A stretch of DNA of 28,086 bases, taken from positions 1 through 28,086 of the forward strand of contig CAZYSE010000011.1 of the NCBI GenBank assembly GCA_964650085.1. The letters run 5' to 3'. The notes beneath the pieces were generated by a model, which was not told where the DNA came from, did no database searches, and saw only the letters and a list, made by a program, of their open reading frames with translations. A program made the translations under genes and the position numbers. Within the stretch, counting starts at the first letter, position 1. Every line of letters begins with the position of its first letter. Shown one piece after another: positions 15,423 through 22,761 of the stretch. The stretch comes from KLAP211 sp964650085. GTDB taxonomy: Bacteria > Patescibacteriota > Dojkabacteria > J137.

Positions 15423-15980
15423 TTAATTTAATTTATCTTTAAGTATTTTTTTTGCTCGATTTATTAAAACCCCAACATTGCTAACAGGAATTTTTAGAAT
15501 ATCCGAAATTTCGTTGTATTCTTTATTTTCCAAATACCTTAAAACCAAGACAGCTTTATACCTAACATCCATATTTTGAATTTCTTCTTTAACCTTATCA
15601 GCAAGTACTTCTTGTGTTAACTTATCCTCTTCATCGGTAATTCCTGTGAGCAACTCTACAAAAGCGTTGTTATCTTCTTCTGCAACTACATGTCTTTTTT
15701 TATACTTTCTATAAAAACTTATAGTTTTGTTATGCGTTATTCTATATATCCAAGAAGAAAATTTATACTCATTATTAAACTTCCTCAAGTTTAGATAAAC
15801 TGACAAAAATACATCCTGAAGAACGTCTTGCGCATCTTCTATTGCAAACCCAGAAATTCTTCTAATGTAACTTAAAAGCTTACCTTCGTACCTTTTCATT
15901 AGAACGAGGTATACATCCTGGTTTTCTAGGGTCGCCAGTACTAATTCTTCATCGGTTTTATTCTCAAAGCCTTTATCCAC
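15423..15980 (-). CDS. ECF-type RNA polymerase sigma-70 factor
   Basis: 185 residues with only regions 2 and 4, as in group IV (ECF) sigma factors. Region 2 spans about 22-95 and contains DAQDVLQDVFLSVYLNLRKF and FSSWIYRITHNKTISFYRK, for core binding and -10 recognition. Region 4 at about 133-182 contains AVLVLRYLENKEYNEISDIL and a helix-turn-helix ending VGVLINRAKKILK. The start is GTG at 15980. The gene immediately downstream encodes a membrane protein 7 nt away, the typical layout of an ECF sigma and its membrane anti-sigma. A 126-bp heptad array lies upstream and could overlap its control region. The target genes are unknown. Confidence 0.93.
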   Translation of the reverse strand: MDKGFENKTDEELVLATLENQDVYLVLMKRYEGKLLSYIRRISGFAIEDAQDVLQDVFLSVYLNLRKFNNEYKFSSWIYRITHNKTISFYRKYKKRHVVAEEDNNAFVELLTGITDEEDKLTQEVLADKVKEEIQNMDVRYKAVLVLRYLENKEYNEISDILKIPVSNVGVLINRAKKILKDKLN

Positions 15981-16014
15981 TTTTATTACGTTTAGAATTA
16001 TTAAGTATTACAAT

Positions 16015-16140
16015 GATCAAAAATCAAAAATCAAAAATCAAATATCAAAGTTCAAACCCATAGCTCAAAGCCTATAACCCATAGCTCAAAGCCTATAACC
16101 CATAGCCCATAGCCCATAACTCAAAGCTCACAGCTCCGGA
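16015..16140 (+). repeat. Heptad repeat array of 18 units
   Basis: 126 bp divide exactly into 18 consecutive 7-nt units without a phase break. The first six end in TCAAA (for example AATCAAA three times, then TATCAAA); the following units include CCCATAG and CTCAAAG. A 21-nt block of three units occurs twice in tandem (16057-16077 and 16078-16098). The array overlaps the last 13 bases of the phosphoesterase gene and supplies its TGA stop. Confidence 0.88.
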
Positions 16141-17111
16141 ACTAGTTTTATTATACACACTTCGTAGTCTGTGCCAATCCTAGTTTTTAGACTCCCTGCA
16201 CCAAGTCCTTGAGACATAAATAGTTTTGGTTTACCAGGTAACGAGTACAAGCCTCGCTGCATCCATCTATATTTACTAGGCATAGGAATTATTGGCCCAA
16301 TCAAAGGCAATGAAATGTGTCCAGCATGATTATGTCCCGATAAGATCAATGAGATTTGATCGCTTTCTTCTACGAAATCAAAAATGTCTGGATTATGGGA
16401 AATCAATACTCTTTCAGAACTATCGCTTTTAGAAAAGGTTTTAACTAGATCAAAATTCTTTGAAAATAAATCAGGAACTCCACCAAAAGTAATTTCTTCT
16501 ATTTTCACGGACTCGTTTATTAGAAGTCTAAAACCTGAATCTTTGAATGCCTCAAAAAACTTTGTGGGCTCTTCAACATCTTGTTTTTCGTTTAAGTAAA
16601 GCGACTCATGATTACCATAAACCGCAAGTTTGTTCTTTGCCTTTATTTCGGAGAATCTATCGAGCATTTTTTTGTCTATAACTTTGTAAACATAATCCCC
16701 ACCAAAAACTATAGTCTGGATTTTAGTGCTGTTAATAAAATCGATAAGTTTAGTTAGTTTTTTCTCTTTACCAGCAGTTCTTTCCGGACCGAAGTGTAAA
16801 TCGCTTACAAAAATAAATTCGAAAGGTTTTTGAATGCCTCTTATTGGAATATCGAAATGGTTTACTTTAAAATTGTGAAATCTTACGTTATTGAGATATA
16901 AAAATATAATCGTTAATATTCCAAAAAGAACTATTCCTATTAAAAAGATAAGCTGTTGAGTAATTATAAAAATAATTATTGACCCCCAAAATCCAATGTA
17001 TGGAGCTATATCGATTAGTAACCCGGCTAATCGCTTGTATGGTTCCAAAGGGGAAACAGGATTTATGAATTTTAATTTTGAATTGATGTTTTCTCTTGAA
17101 AAACGTTCCAT
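16128..17111 (-). CDS. Membrane-anchored metallophosphoesterase (YkuE-like)
   Basis: 327 residues. Two membrane helices (about 38-75) precede a calcineurin-like phosphoesterase domain. The metal-site motifs are in canonical order: VSDLHFG (D104, H106), FGGDY (D139), YGNHES (about 166-171), ISHNPD and SGHNHAGH. The order and the N-terminal anchor resemble YkuE/YaeI-type enzymes, some of which act on membrane lipids such as UDP-diacylglucosamine; the substrate here is unknown. The final codons and the stop lie in the heptad array. ATG 17111 is preceded by TATATT at 7 nt. Confidence 0.9.
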   Translation of the reverse strand: MERFSRENINSKLKFINPVSPLEPYKRLAGLLIDIAPYIGFWGSIIIFIITQQLIFLIGIVLFGILTIIFLYLNNVRFHNFKVNHFDIPIRGIQKPFEFIFVSDLHFGPERTAGKEKKLTKLIDFINSTKIQTIVFGGDYVYKVIDKKMLDRFSEIKAKNKLAVYGNHESLYLNEKQDVEEPTKFFEAFKDSGFRLLINESVKIEEITFGGVPDLFSKNFDLVKTFSKSDSSERVLISHNPDIFDFVEESDQISLILSGHNHAGHISLPLIGPIIPMPSKYRWMQRGLYSLPGKPKLFMSQGLGAGSLKTRIGTDYEVCIIKLVPEL

Positions 17112-17118
17112 GTTCCCA

Positions 17119-17124
17119 AATATA
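17119..17124 (-). promoter_or_regulatory. -10 element of the phosphoesterase gene, near-leaderless spacing
   Basis: TATATT on the minus strand, 7 nt before the ATG at 17111. Confidence 0.4.
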
Positions 17125-17135
17125 AACCTTCACAG

Positions 17136-17141
17136 TATAAT
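17136..17141 (+). promoter_or_regulatory. -10 element of the phosphoribosyltransferase-like gene
   Basis: TATAAT with the ATG at 17162 lying 20 nt downstream, divergent from the phosphoesterase promoter. Confidence 0.5.
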
Positions 17142-17161
17142 CTGCTGTTTACATAAATGCT

Positions 17162-18010
17162 ATGAATACGGAACAAAAATTAGAAGAGAAGTTAGAAGGC
17201 ATAGAGCTAGTTACATCTGTAACTCCGGAAATCATGAGATCTAAAATGGATGAATTTGTTGACAGGTGCGTCAACTTTATTCAGCATAGTGTAGACATTA
17301 ACGAGTCGCTAGATTTGATTTTTCCAATGAATGGATCTCTCATGTTCATGTACTTGATTCAAAAAAAGCTACCTAAACATTACCACGACAAAGTGAATTG
17401 GGTTAGTGCTTATAGACCAGACCCAGAAGATAAACGTTTTTATAGATTTGTACACTCCAAAGGAAAGTTTAGTGGTAAACCGGTTATCATTGACGATATG
17501 TGGGATAGTGGAGATAGTTCGGAAGATATTTCCATTGCAATAGCTCCAGAGTATTCTAAAGAAACTTACGCTGTAACTGAATTAGATGTTAACAATTACA
17601 CGATGAGCAAGGGGAAGTTCCCAATCCCTGTGCTTGTTGCGACAACTAAAGAGGGAAAGCCTTGTGATTCTGCAGTTTTCACCTTCCCATTTAGAGAAAG
17701 AATAGATGCTTGGATAGCTTCTGGTTTCGGACTAAACTGTGGAAAATCTTCTAAACGTACTGCAAGATATGAAAGGTTAGCTGGAATTTGCTATGCGGTT
17801 ACTAATCTGGATACATATATGCAGATGGTTAGTAACGAAACTACTCGAACAAAATACGAACAAATTCTAGAAGGGTCGGGACGCATTTGTTATGGAGATG
17901 ACTACGATACTATGCTTGATCTTCTAGAACAGATGGATAATGAAGATTTAGATCTAGAAACAAGATCAAAACAGTTACTGCTAAATTTAGGCTTGATGCT
18001 AGAAGCGTAA
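17162..18010 (+). CDS. Phosphoribosyltransferase-like protein
   Basis: 282 residues, soluble. KPVIIDDMWDSGDSSEDIS (about 106-124) matches the PRPP-binding loop of type I phosphoribosyltransferases (hydrophobic strand, then D-D/E-x-x-D-[ST]-G-x-[ST]). DLIFPMNGSLMFMYLI (about 51-66) sits where these enzymes have the first phosphate-binding strand-loop. The region between them (WVSAYRPD...) and an acidic C-terminal helical extension of about 120 residues are unlike any common purine or pyrimidine PRTase, so substrate specificity cannot be assigned. A regulatory PRTase-fold protein is an alternative. Its TAA stop directly abuts the TAG of convergent radC. Confidence 0.6.
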   Translation: MNTEQKLEEKLEGIELVTSVTPEIMRSKMDEFVDRCVNFIQHSVDINESLDLIFPMNGSLMFMYLIQKKLPKHYHDKVNWVSAYRPDPEDKRFYRFVHSKGKFSGKPVIIDDMWDSGDSSEDISIAIAPEYSKETYAVTELDVNNYTMSKGKFPIPVLVATTKEGKPCDSAVFTFPFRERIDAWIASGFGLNCGKSSKRTARYERLAGICYAVTNLDTYMQMVSNETTRTKYEQILEGSGRICYGDDYDTMLDLLEQMDNEDLDLETRSKQLLLNLGLMLEA

Positions 18011-18652
18011 CTACATAATGCTTTTAAATTCTTTTTCTGTAACTACAACATGGTCTTCGACCGAAATACCTAAGAGTTGCCCAATATTGGTTAATCTTTT
18101 TGTCACATTTAAGTCGGCTTGTGAAGGTTCGAGATTTCCAGAAGGATGGTTATGAGCAAGAATAATAGAGAAAGCACTTTGACGAATTGCCGGTTCGAAA
18201 ACTTCACGAGGATGAACCAGACTTTCTGCAAGTGTGCCAATCGAAATAACCTCCCTTTTGATTTCCTGACTCCTCGAGTTGAGTAGAAAAACGACAAAAT
18301 GTTCTTTCTTAGAGGAACGCAAATCAATCATTGCATCCCATACATCTTTTGGACCAAGAATTGTTTTAGTTTTTTTGTTTGCATACAACCTTTGACCAAT
18401 TTCCAAAACAGAAATTAGCTGAGTGATCTTAGCTTTTCCTAATCCTTTGTAATTCAAAAGCTTTTCTATTTTGAATCCATTATCTGAATGATAAATTTTT
18501 TCCAAATCTTTGCCTATTTCGATTGAGCTCCTACCTTTGGTACCGGTAGAAATTACTATTGCTATAAGCTCTGCGAATGAAAGCGCTTCCACTCCGTATT
18601 TCAAAAGTTTTTCTCTTGGTTTGTCGTAATCTGGTATATCTTTAATTTTCAT
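18011..18652 (-). CDS. radC: RadC family JAB-domain protein (UPF0758)
   Basis: About 213 residues from ATG 18652. The family start is recognisable (MKIKDIPDYDKPREKLLKYG, then ALSFAELIAIVISTGTKGRS), giving the helix-hairpin-helix-like N-terminal part. The MPN/JAMM domain follows, with the zinc motif LAHNHPSGNLEPSQAD (HxH, then D) about 40 residues from the end. RadC proteins have no confirmed repair activity. TATTAT lies 6 nt before this ATG, which supports it over an in-frame TTG at 18697. Confidence 0.93.
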   Translation of the reverse strand: MKIKDIPDYDKPREKLLKYGVEALSFAELIAIVISTGTKGRSSIEIGKDLEKIYHSDNGFKIEKLLNYKGLGKAKITQLISVLEIGQRLYANKKTKTILGPKDVWDAMIDLRSSKKEHFVVFLLNSRSQEIKREVISIGTLAESLVHPREVFEPAIRQSAFSIILAHNHPSGNLEPSQADLNVTKRLTNIGQLLGISVEDHVVVTEKEFKSIM

Positions 18653-18658
18653 AGATTG

Positions 18659-18664
18659 ATAATA
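18659..18664 (-). promoter_or_regulatory. radC: -10 element of radC, leaderless spacing
   Basis: TATTAT on the minus strand, then 6 nt, then the ATG at 18652. Confidence 0.5.
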
Positions 18665-18707
18665 GGACAATTTTTGTTTTGAAACATTGTGATGCAATAC
18701 AAATCTA

Positions 18708-18854
18708 AATCAAAGTACGAAGTTTTAAGTTCGAAGATCGAAAATCAAAATCTCAAACACATACATAAATATCAAATCTCAAGCTTCAAAGCCACGAAGT
18801 GGCCACTTTGTGGCTCTCAGCACGCGGCGCAAAGCACACAGCTCAAAGTTCCGG
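18708..18854 (+). repeat. Heptad repeat array of 21 units with an internal GC-rich palindrome
   Basis: 147 bp divide into 21 consecutive 7-nt units in one phase, for example AATCAAA, GTTCGAA, GATCGAA and GCTCAAA. Units 13-15 contain the palindrome GAAGTGGCCACTT inside near-complementary arms GCCAC and GTGGC (18792-18814). The end (GCTCAAA then GTTCCGG) matches the end of the 16015-16140 array (GCTCACA then GCTCCGG). It lies between divergent radC and the unknown gene at 18916, a 263-bp region in which I see no gene. Confidence 0.85.
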
Positions 18855-18858
18855 GCCA

Positions 18859-18887
18859 TTGTCAGTTAACAACAGAAGCGTTAAAAT
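18859..18887 (+). promoter_or_regulatory. Putative promoter of the unknown gene at 18916
   Basis: TTGTCA (18859-18864), 17-nt spacer, TAAAAT (18882-18887), starting 4 nt after the heptad array. Alternatively TAATAC at 18904-18909 lies 6 nt before the ATG and would give a leaderless transcript. Confidence 0.45.
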
Positions 18888-18915
18888 CGGCGTAATAATT
18901 TCTTAATACGTACTT

Positions 18916-19530
18916 ATGATGTCTACTGTTATTGACGGTGCAAATAGAATCGCGGATTCAATTGCTAGCTTAAAGGCAAGAGCTTTGTATGACTATAAAA
19001 GGCGAAACAGAAAAACCTTTTTATATGATTTAAATAATGAATTTACAGCTCAATTAGAAAAGTTAAATGTACCTCCTTATTGTGCTGCATTGTTTGCTGC
19101 TGCGGTTCACTCAAAATATGTGTTACTTGTAGAAGTCCTAAATGGTAGTAGTTTTGGTGAAATAATTGAGGATTTTATAACGAATATTAAAAATGAGTTC
19201 GAAGCATATAAGAATTCTCTAGATGAAGAACATTTCCTTCGTGGAGTAGAAGAAAGCCATTACATCAGAGTTTTTGCTGAAGAATTAGCCAACAATCTTA
19301 TAAATCGCAGAGTGAAGCATGTATATTCTGGGTCAGGTTCATTTCTAGAACAAGCAAAATCCCAACTAACATCAGCTATCTATAATTTAATTGTTCATGA
19401 AAGTCGAGCTATTGCTACAATTATGGGTGAGGCAGAGTGGTATGCTGCATCAACTATGGTGGAAGAGGCCCACAAATTAGCTGCGGCTATGGAACGGTAT
19501 GATTTTGTTGAGGACCAACCTGAGAGTTAA
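18916..19530 (+). CDS. Unknown soluble protein, predicted all-helical
   Basis: 204 residues (or 203 from the second ATG at 18919). No family recognised, and no signal peptide or membrane helix. Charged amphipathic helices run throughout, with an alanine-rich segment (PPYCAALFAAAVHSKYVLLVEVL) that is unlikely to span a membrane because it contains His and Lys. The C-terminus is acidic (DFVEDQPES). Its TAA overlaps the TAA of convergent pgi in a shared TTAA. In style it resembles the other unknown helical proteins of the window, but no sequence similarity is evident by eye. Confidence 0.65.
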   Translation: MMSTVIDGANRIADSIASLKARALYDYKRRNRKTFLYDLNNEFTAQLEKLNVPPYCAALFAAAVHSKYVLLVEVLNGSSFGEIIEDFITNIKNEFEAYKNSLDEEHFLRGVEESHYIRVFAEELANNLINRRVKHVYSGSGSFLEQAKSQLTSAIYNLIVHESRAIATIMGEAEWYAASTMVEEAHKLAAAMERYDFVEDQPES

Positions 19531-20747
19531 TTGTTCAGGTTGCGAACAAGCTCATCGATGCTACGTTTATTTTCTTCAACGCCAGGTTGATCGTACGGAT
19601 TAATGCTCAATGCTTGACCAAAAAGTGCTGTAGAAAGCATGAAAAAGTAAAAAAGTTGACCTAAATGATACTCATCTAGAGTTGGAATTTCTAAAACTGC
19701 TACTGGTCTACCAGATTTCACAAGAGATTCTATTGTAGCTTCTGCTTCAATATTTAAAATTTCGTTCAAGTTTTTTTCTGCAAGAAAATCTAGTTCCGCA
19801 ATTGCGTTGACTTTTTCTGATACAAAATTATCTTTTGAATCCAACACTTTAATTATCGTAATAAATTTATCATCAGGTCCATCGTTCATTAACTGTAACT
19901 GAGAATGCTGATCGACTGGTCCTAACATCGCAACAGGAGTTTGTCCTTGACCATTCTTGCCTAAACTTTCTGCCCATAACTGTTGATACCATTTTGCAAA
20001 TTGTTTTAAAGAATACTTGTAAGGCATCATCACGGAAATGTTTTTTCCATTCTTGTATTCGGCTAACTTGAAATTTACATACTGCGTTACAAAATCGTTT
20101 TCTGCATTAAAGAAATACTCATCCAGGTCTTTTGCGCCCTCAATAAGATTATGATTATCAATTCCAAATATTGCAGCGGGAACTAATCCTACGTTTGACA
20201 GAACAGAATAACGACCTCCAATTTCGCTGGGGATGTCAAAGCTTTGAAAATTATAGTCTTCAGCAATTTGGCGAAATTGTCCTTCCGCTTTATCTGTTAC
20301 GAAAATAATTCTTTCTGAATAGTTAATCCCAGACTGAGTAAACATATCAATTGTGATTTTAAGGAAAACATTCTGCTCAATAGTTTTTCCAGATTTAGAA
20401 ACAAAAATAAACAATGAGTCCGCTAGATTTAAAGTTTCAAATAATGCATGAATGTGATCAGGATCTGTTGTGTCTCCTGCAAAATAAAACTTTTTATCAT
20501 TGATTTCGTTATTAAAAGGGTGGAGTAATGCATCGAAAATCGCCCTCGTTCCTAGATCTGAACCACCAATTCCAACAATTACGATATTTTTTGATGACGT
20601 TGCAAGTGTGGGGACTTCTTCTGAAAAAATTGTTCTAAACGGAAAATCCCCTGACTTCGCCGAGGCTACGTCAGGCAGGCCAGATCCCATTAAGGCTGTA
20701 TCAGTCGAGTCAACTCCAGGGTTATTATAAGTTCTTAGGTTAAGCAT
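19527..20747 (-). CDS. pgi: Glucose-6-phosphate isomerase
   Basis: Interconverts glucose 6-phosphate and fructose 6-phosphate. 406 residues, shorter than the 440-550 usual for bacteria. Visible motifs: IVGIGGSDLGTRAI (about 56-69), FVSKSGKTIEQN (sugar-phosphate SIS motif), the signature-like GGRYSVLSNVGLVPAA, QHSQLQLMNDGPDDKF with the catalytic-region histidine, and NPYDQPGVEENK near the end. Residues about 24-34 (LPDVASAKSGD) are encoded by a GC-rich imperfect palindrome unlike the flanking AT-rich sequence. TAAACT lies 6 nt before the ATG. It follows two unknown genes on the same strand (37-nt gap). Confidence 0.95.
   Translation of the reverse strand: MLNLRTYNNPGVDSTDTALMGSGLPDVASAKSGDFPFRTIFSEEVPTLATSSKNIVIVGIGGSDLGTRAIFDALLHPFNNEINDKKFYFAGDTTDPDHIHALFETLNLADSLFIFVSKSGKTIEQNVFLKITIDMFTQSGINYSERIIFVTDKAEGQFRQIAEDYNFQSFDIPSEIGGRYSVLSNVGLVPAAIFGIDNHNLIEGAKDLDEYFFNAENDFVTQYVNFKLAEYKNGKNISVMMPYKYSLKQFAKWYQQLWAESLGKNGQGQTPVAMLGPVDQHSQLQLMNDGPDDKFITIIKVLDSKDNFVSEKVNAIAELDFLAEKNLNEILNIEAEATIESLVKSGRPVAVLEIPTLDEYHLGQLFYFFMLSTALFGQALSINPYDQPGVEENKRSIDELVRNLNN
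20650..20675. repeat. GC-rich palindromic element inside the pgi reading frame
   Basis: CCTGAC (20650-20655) pairs with GTCAGG (20670-20675), with an imperfect inner stem through GCC and GGC. The element is read in frame in the N-terminal region of pgi, before the first conserved motif. Confidence 0.6.
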
Positions 20748-20784
20748 TTTAATAGTTTACAATAGAAAACTATAAATCGAAAGA

Positions 20785-21243
20785 TTACGTTTCCGAACTC
20801 ACAAGAAATCGAAAGAATGGCTTCAAGACCTCTTCATAGCCTGGTTGCTCTAGACCATTAACGGCAATGTATCTTCTTAACAAACCCATGTCGCTTGAAA
20901 ACAGTGTTTCCACATGGTCAATATTTGGAAAAGGAATGTCTGGATTATAAAGTGCACTCACAACTCGTGACACAAAGAACTTTAAATACCCGTAGTTTTT
21001 TGGAGAAAGATTTTGCATCGACAATTGGTTCTCGAAATTATTAGTAATTTGTGGGTCAATAATCTTGATCAGTAGATCCACAATTTTAAAAAGTAATACC
21101 AAATATTCATCATTAACCTTACTCAAAAGAACTGCATATTCATTAGGGCGGTATATTTTGAAGTGCGTATAAGTATTTGTACGTAGAGGACAGGTAGAAA
21201 TTTTATCTGAAAAACATTTTATTTCTGAAGCGTAGGATTTCAT
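20785..21243 (-). CDS. Unknown small protein
   Basis: 152 residues and not recognised. It has two cysteines near the N-terminus (KCFSDKISTC), a hydrophobic but charged-interrupted helix (YLVLLFKIVDLLIKIIDP) and a C-terminal helix (EEVLKPFFRFLVSSET). No signal peptide. It starts 6 nt after the stop of the next unknown gene upstream and ends 37 nt before pgi, so the three may be cotranscribed. Confidence 0.6.
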   Translation of the reverse strand: MKSYASEIKCFSDKISTCPLRTNTYTHFKIYRPNEYAVLLSKVNDEYLVLLFKIVDLLIKIIDPQITNNFENQLSMQNLSPKNYGYLKFFVSRVVSALYNPDIPFPNIDHVETLFSSDMGLLRRYIAVNGLEQPGYEEVLKPFFRFLVSSET

Positions 21244-21249
21244 AATTAA

Positions 21250-21612
21250 TTAAACTTCGATACTTAATTTAGCTAGAATCATTTCTGCATTTATTACACC
21301 TGGAGCAACATTTAATTTTAGTCGAGTAATCATTTCTATAAGCTCTTGATCTTCTGCCGAAAGCTCTTTTGATGTGCGAAGTGCCTCAACTTGGGCTTTT
21401 ATGAAAGCTCTAAATTCAAGATCGAAATTATGATTACTTTTAAGTTGAGCAATTTGTTCTCTAGGATCAGTAATACTGCTACCAATTTTCTTGAAATATC
21501 TTTTAGCAAACATTATGCAGAGTGATTTTTTTAAGTTGAGTTTTCTTTGAACCTCAAACGGAACTCTGTGCTCATCGTTATTAAAAGTTCTGCCAGCAGT
21601 GCGATCGTTCAT
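21250..21612 (-). CDS. Unknown small basic helical protein
   Basis: 120 residues, not recognised. The N-terminal half is strongly basic (RRVPFEVQRK-like region followed by NLKKSLCIMFAKRYFKK). The C-terminal half is helical with alternating charge (FIKAQVEALRTSKELSAEDQELIEMITRL). It is the first gene of a probable minus-strand unit leading to pgi, divergent from gap. Confidence 0.6.
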   Translation of the reverse strand: MNDRTAGRTFNNDEHRVPFEVQRKLNLKKSLCIMFAKRYFKKIGSSITDPREQIAQLKSNHNFDLEFRAFIKAQVEALRTSKELSAEDQELIEMITRLKLNVAPGVINAEMILAKLSIEV

Positions 21613-21634
21613 ATTTACGGATTAAACTTTTGGA

Positions 21635-21640
21635 ATTATA
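21635..21640 (-). promoter_or_regulatory. -10 element of the unknown gene pair upstream of pgi
   Basis: TATAAT on the minus strand, 22 nt before the ATG at 21612. Confidence 0.4.
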
Positions 21641-21686
21641 CACTGTTTATTGTAAATTCTAAAAAAGTTTGTACATTTTTTTCTAG

Positions 21687-21692
21687 TATAAA
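21687..21692 (+). promoter_or_regulatory. gap: Possible -10 element of gap
   Basis: TATAAA lies 49 nt before the gap ATG, so the leader would be longer than elsewhere in the window. A second candidate nearer the gene is not convincing. Confidence 0.3.
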
Positions 21693-21741
21693 CCACATAT
21701 GTCGTTATAGAATGAAATAAATATTTCTTTATGTAAAAACT

Positions 21742-22761
21742 ATGGCTAAAAGAATAGCAATTAATGGATTCGGAAGAATCGGTAGATTAGTGTATAGAGC
21801 ATTATTGGAAACAAATTTTTTAAATGGAGCAGTGGAGGTAGTTGCAGTTAACGATTTAGTATCTGCAGAGAATCTTGCTTACTTACTAAAGTACGATACA
21901 GTCCACGGGAAATTAGATATTGACGTAAAAGCTTTGGATGCAAATACTATTCAAGTTGGTGATAAAACTATTAAAACGTTAGCACTAAAAGTGACCCCAG
22001 CAGAATTGCCATGGACAGAACATAATATCGATGTTGTAATAGAATCTACAGGTGCCTTTACTAAGAAGGCCCAGGCTTATGGGCATATTACTGCAGGAGC
22101 AAAAAAAGTCATAATTTCTGCACCAAGTGATGAGGATGTCAGGACATACTTAATAGGAGTAAATGACAACCAATACGCAAATGAAGAAACTATTTCTAAT
22201 GCAAGTTGTACGACGAATTGTTTAGCACCATTGATTCATGTTTTGCTTCAGGAAAATATTGGGATTGAAGAAGGATTAATGACTACGATTCATGCATACA
22301 CTGCAGATCAGGCATTACAGGATGCACCACACAAAGACTTTAGAAGAGGAAGAGCGGCAGCAGCGAATATTGTTCCGACAACTTCTGGCGCAGCAAAATC
22401 GATGGGAGAAATTTTCCCAGATTTAAAGGGGAAGCTAACAGGTATGGCATTTCGAGTTCCAGTTACAGTTGGTTCTGTAGTAGATTTAACTTTCAGACCA
22501 AGTAGAGACACAACTTTAGAAGAAATTAACTCAGCTATGAAAAAAGCGAGCGAAACTTACCTAAAAGGAATTTTGAAATATACAGAAGACCCAGTTGTTT
22601 CTAGCGATTTTAATCACGACACTTATTCAAGTACTTACGATGCAGGTGCTTCCATTCAATTAAATTCAAGATTTTTCAAGCTAGTAGCTTGGTACGATAA
22701 CGAGTGGGGATACTCAAACAGAATGGTTGATCTTCTTAAAGTAGTGGTGGATCAAATGTAA
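21742..22761 (+). CDS. gap: Glyceraldehyde-3-phosphate dehydrogenase
   Basis: Oxidises glyceraldehyde 3-phosphate to 1,3-bisphosphoglycerate. 339 residues, full length. INGFGRIGRLVYRA (7-20) is the Rossmann loop, and the Asp of AVNDL (about 35-39) suggests NAD rather than NADP. The catalytic C156 lies in SNASCTTNC, the activating His in TTIHAYTADQ (about 183), and the phosphate site in RRGRAAAANIVPTTSGAAKS. The C-terminal WYDNEWGYSNRMVDL is intact. Its TAA shares a base with the ATG of the next gene (TAATG), giving the likely order gap, deaminase-like gene, pgk. Confidence 0.97.
   Translation: MAKRIAINGFGRIGRLVYRALLETNFLNGAVEVVAVNDLVSAENLAYLLKYDTVHGKLDIDVKALDANTIQVGDKTIKTLALKVTPAELPWTEHNIDVVIESTGAFTKKAQAYGHITAGAKKVIISAPSDEDVRTYLIGVNDNQYANEETISNASCTTNCLAPLIHVLLQENIGIEEGLMTTIHAYTADQALQDAPHKDFRRGRAAAANIVPTTSGAAKSMGEIFPDLKGKLTGMAFRVPVTVGSVVDLTFRPSRDTTLEEINSAMKKASETYLKGILKYTEDPVVSSDFNHDTYSSTYDAGASIQLNSRFFKLVAWYDNEWGYSNRMVDLLKVVVDQM

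Noticed and set aside
16015..16140. CRISPR array
   Set aside because: The units are 7 nt long with no alternating constant repeat and unique spacer, and no cas gene is nearby.
18689..18895. Small plus-strand open frame of 68 codons upstream of the 18916 gene
   Set aside because: It consists almost entirely of heptad repeat, whose 7-nt units cycle through all frames. The protein would be low-complexity, and no start signal supports it.
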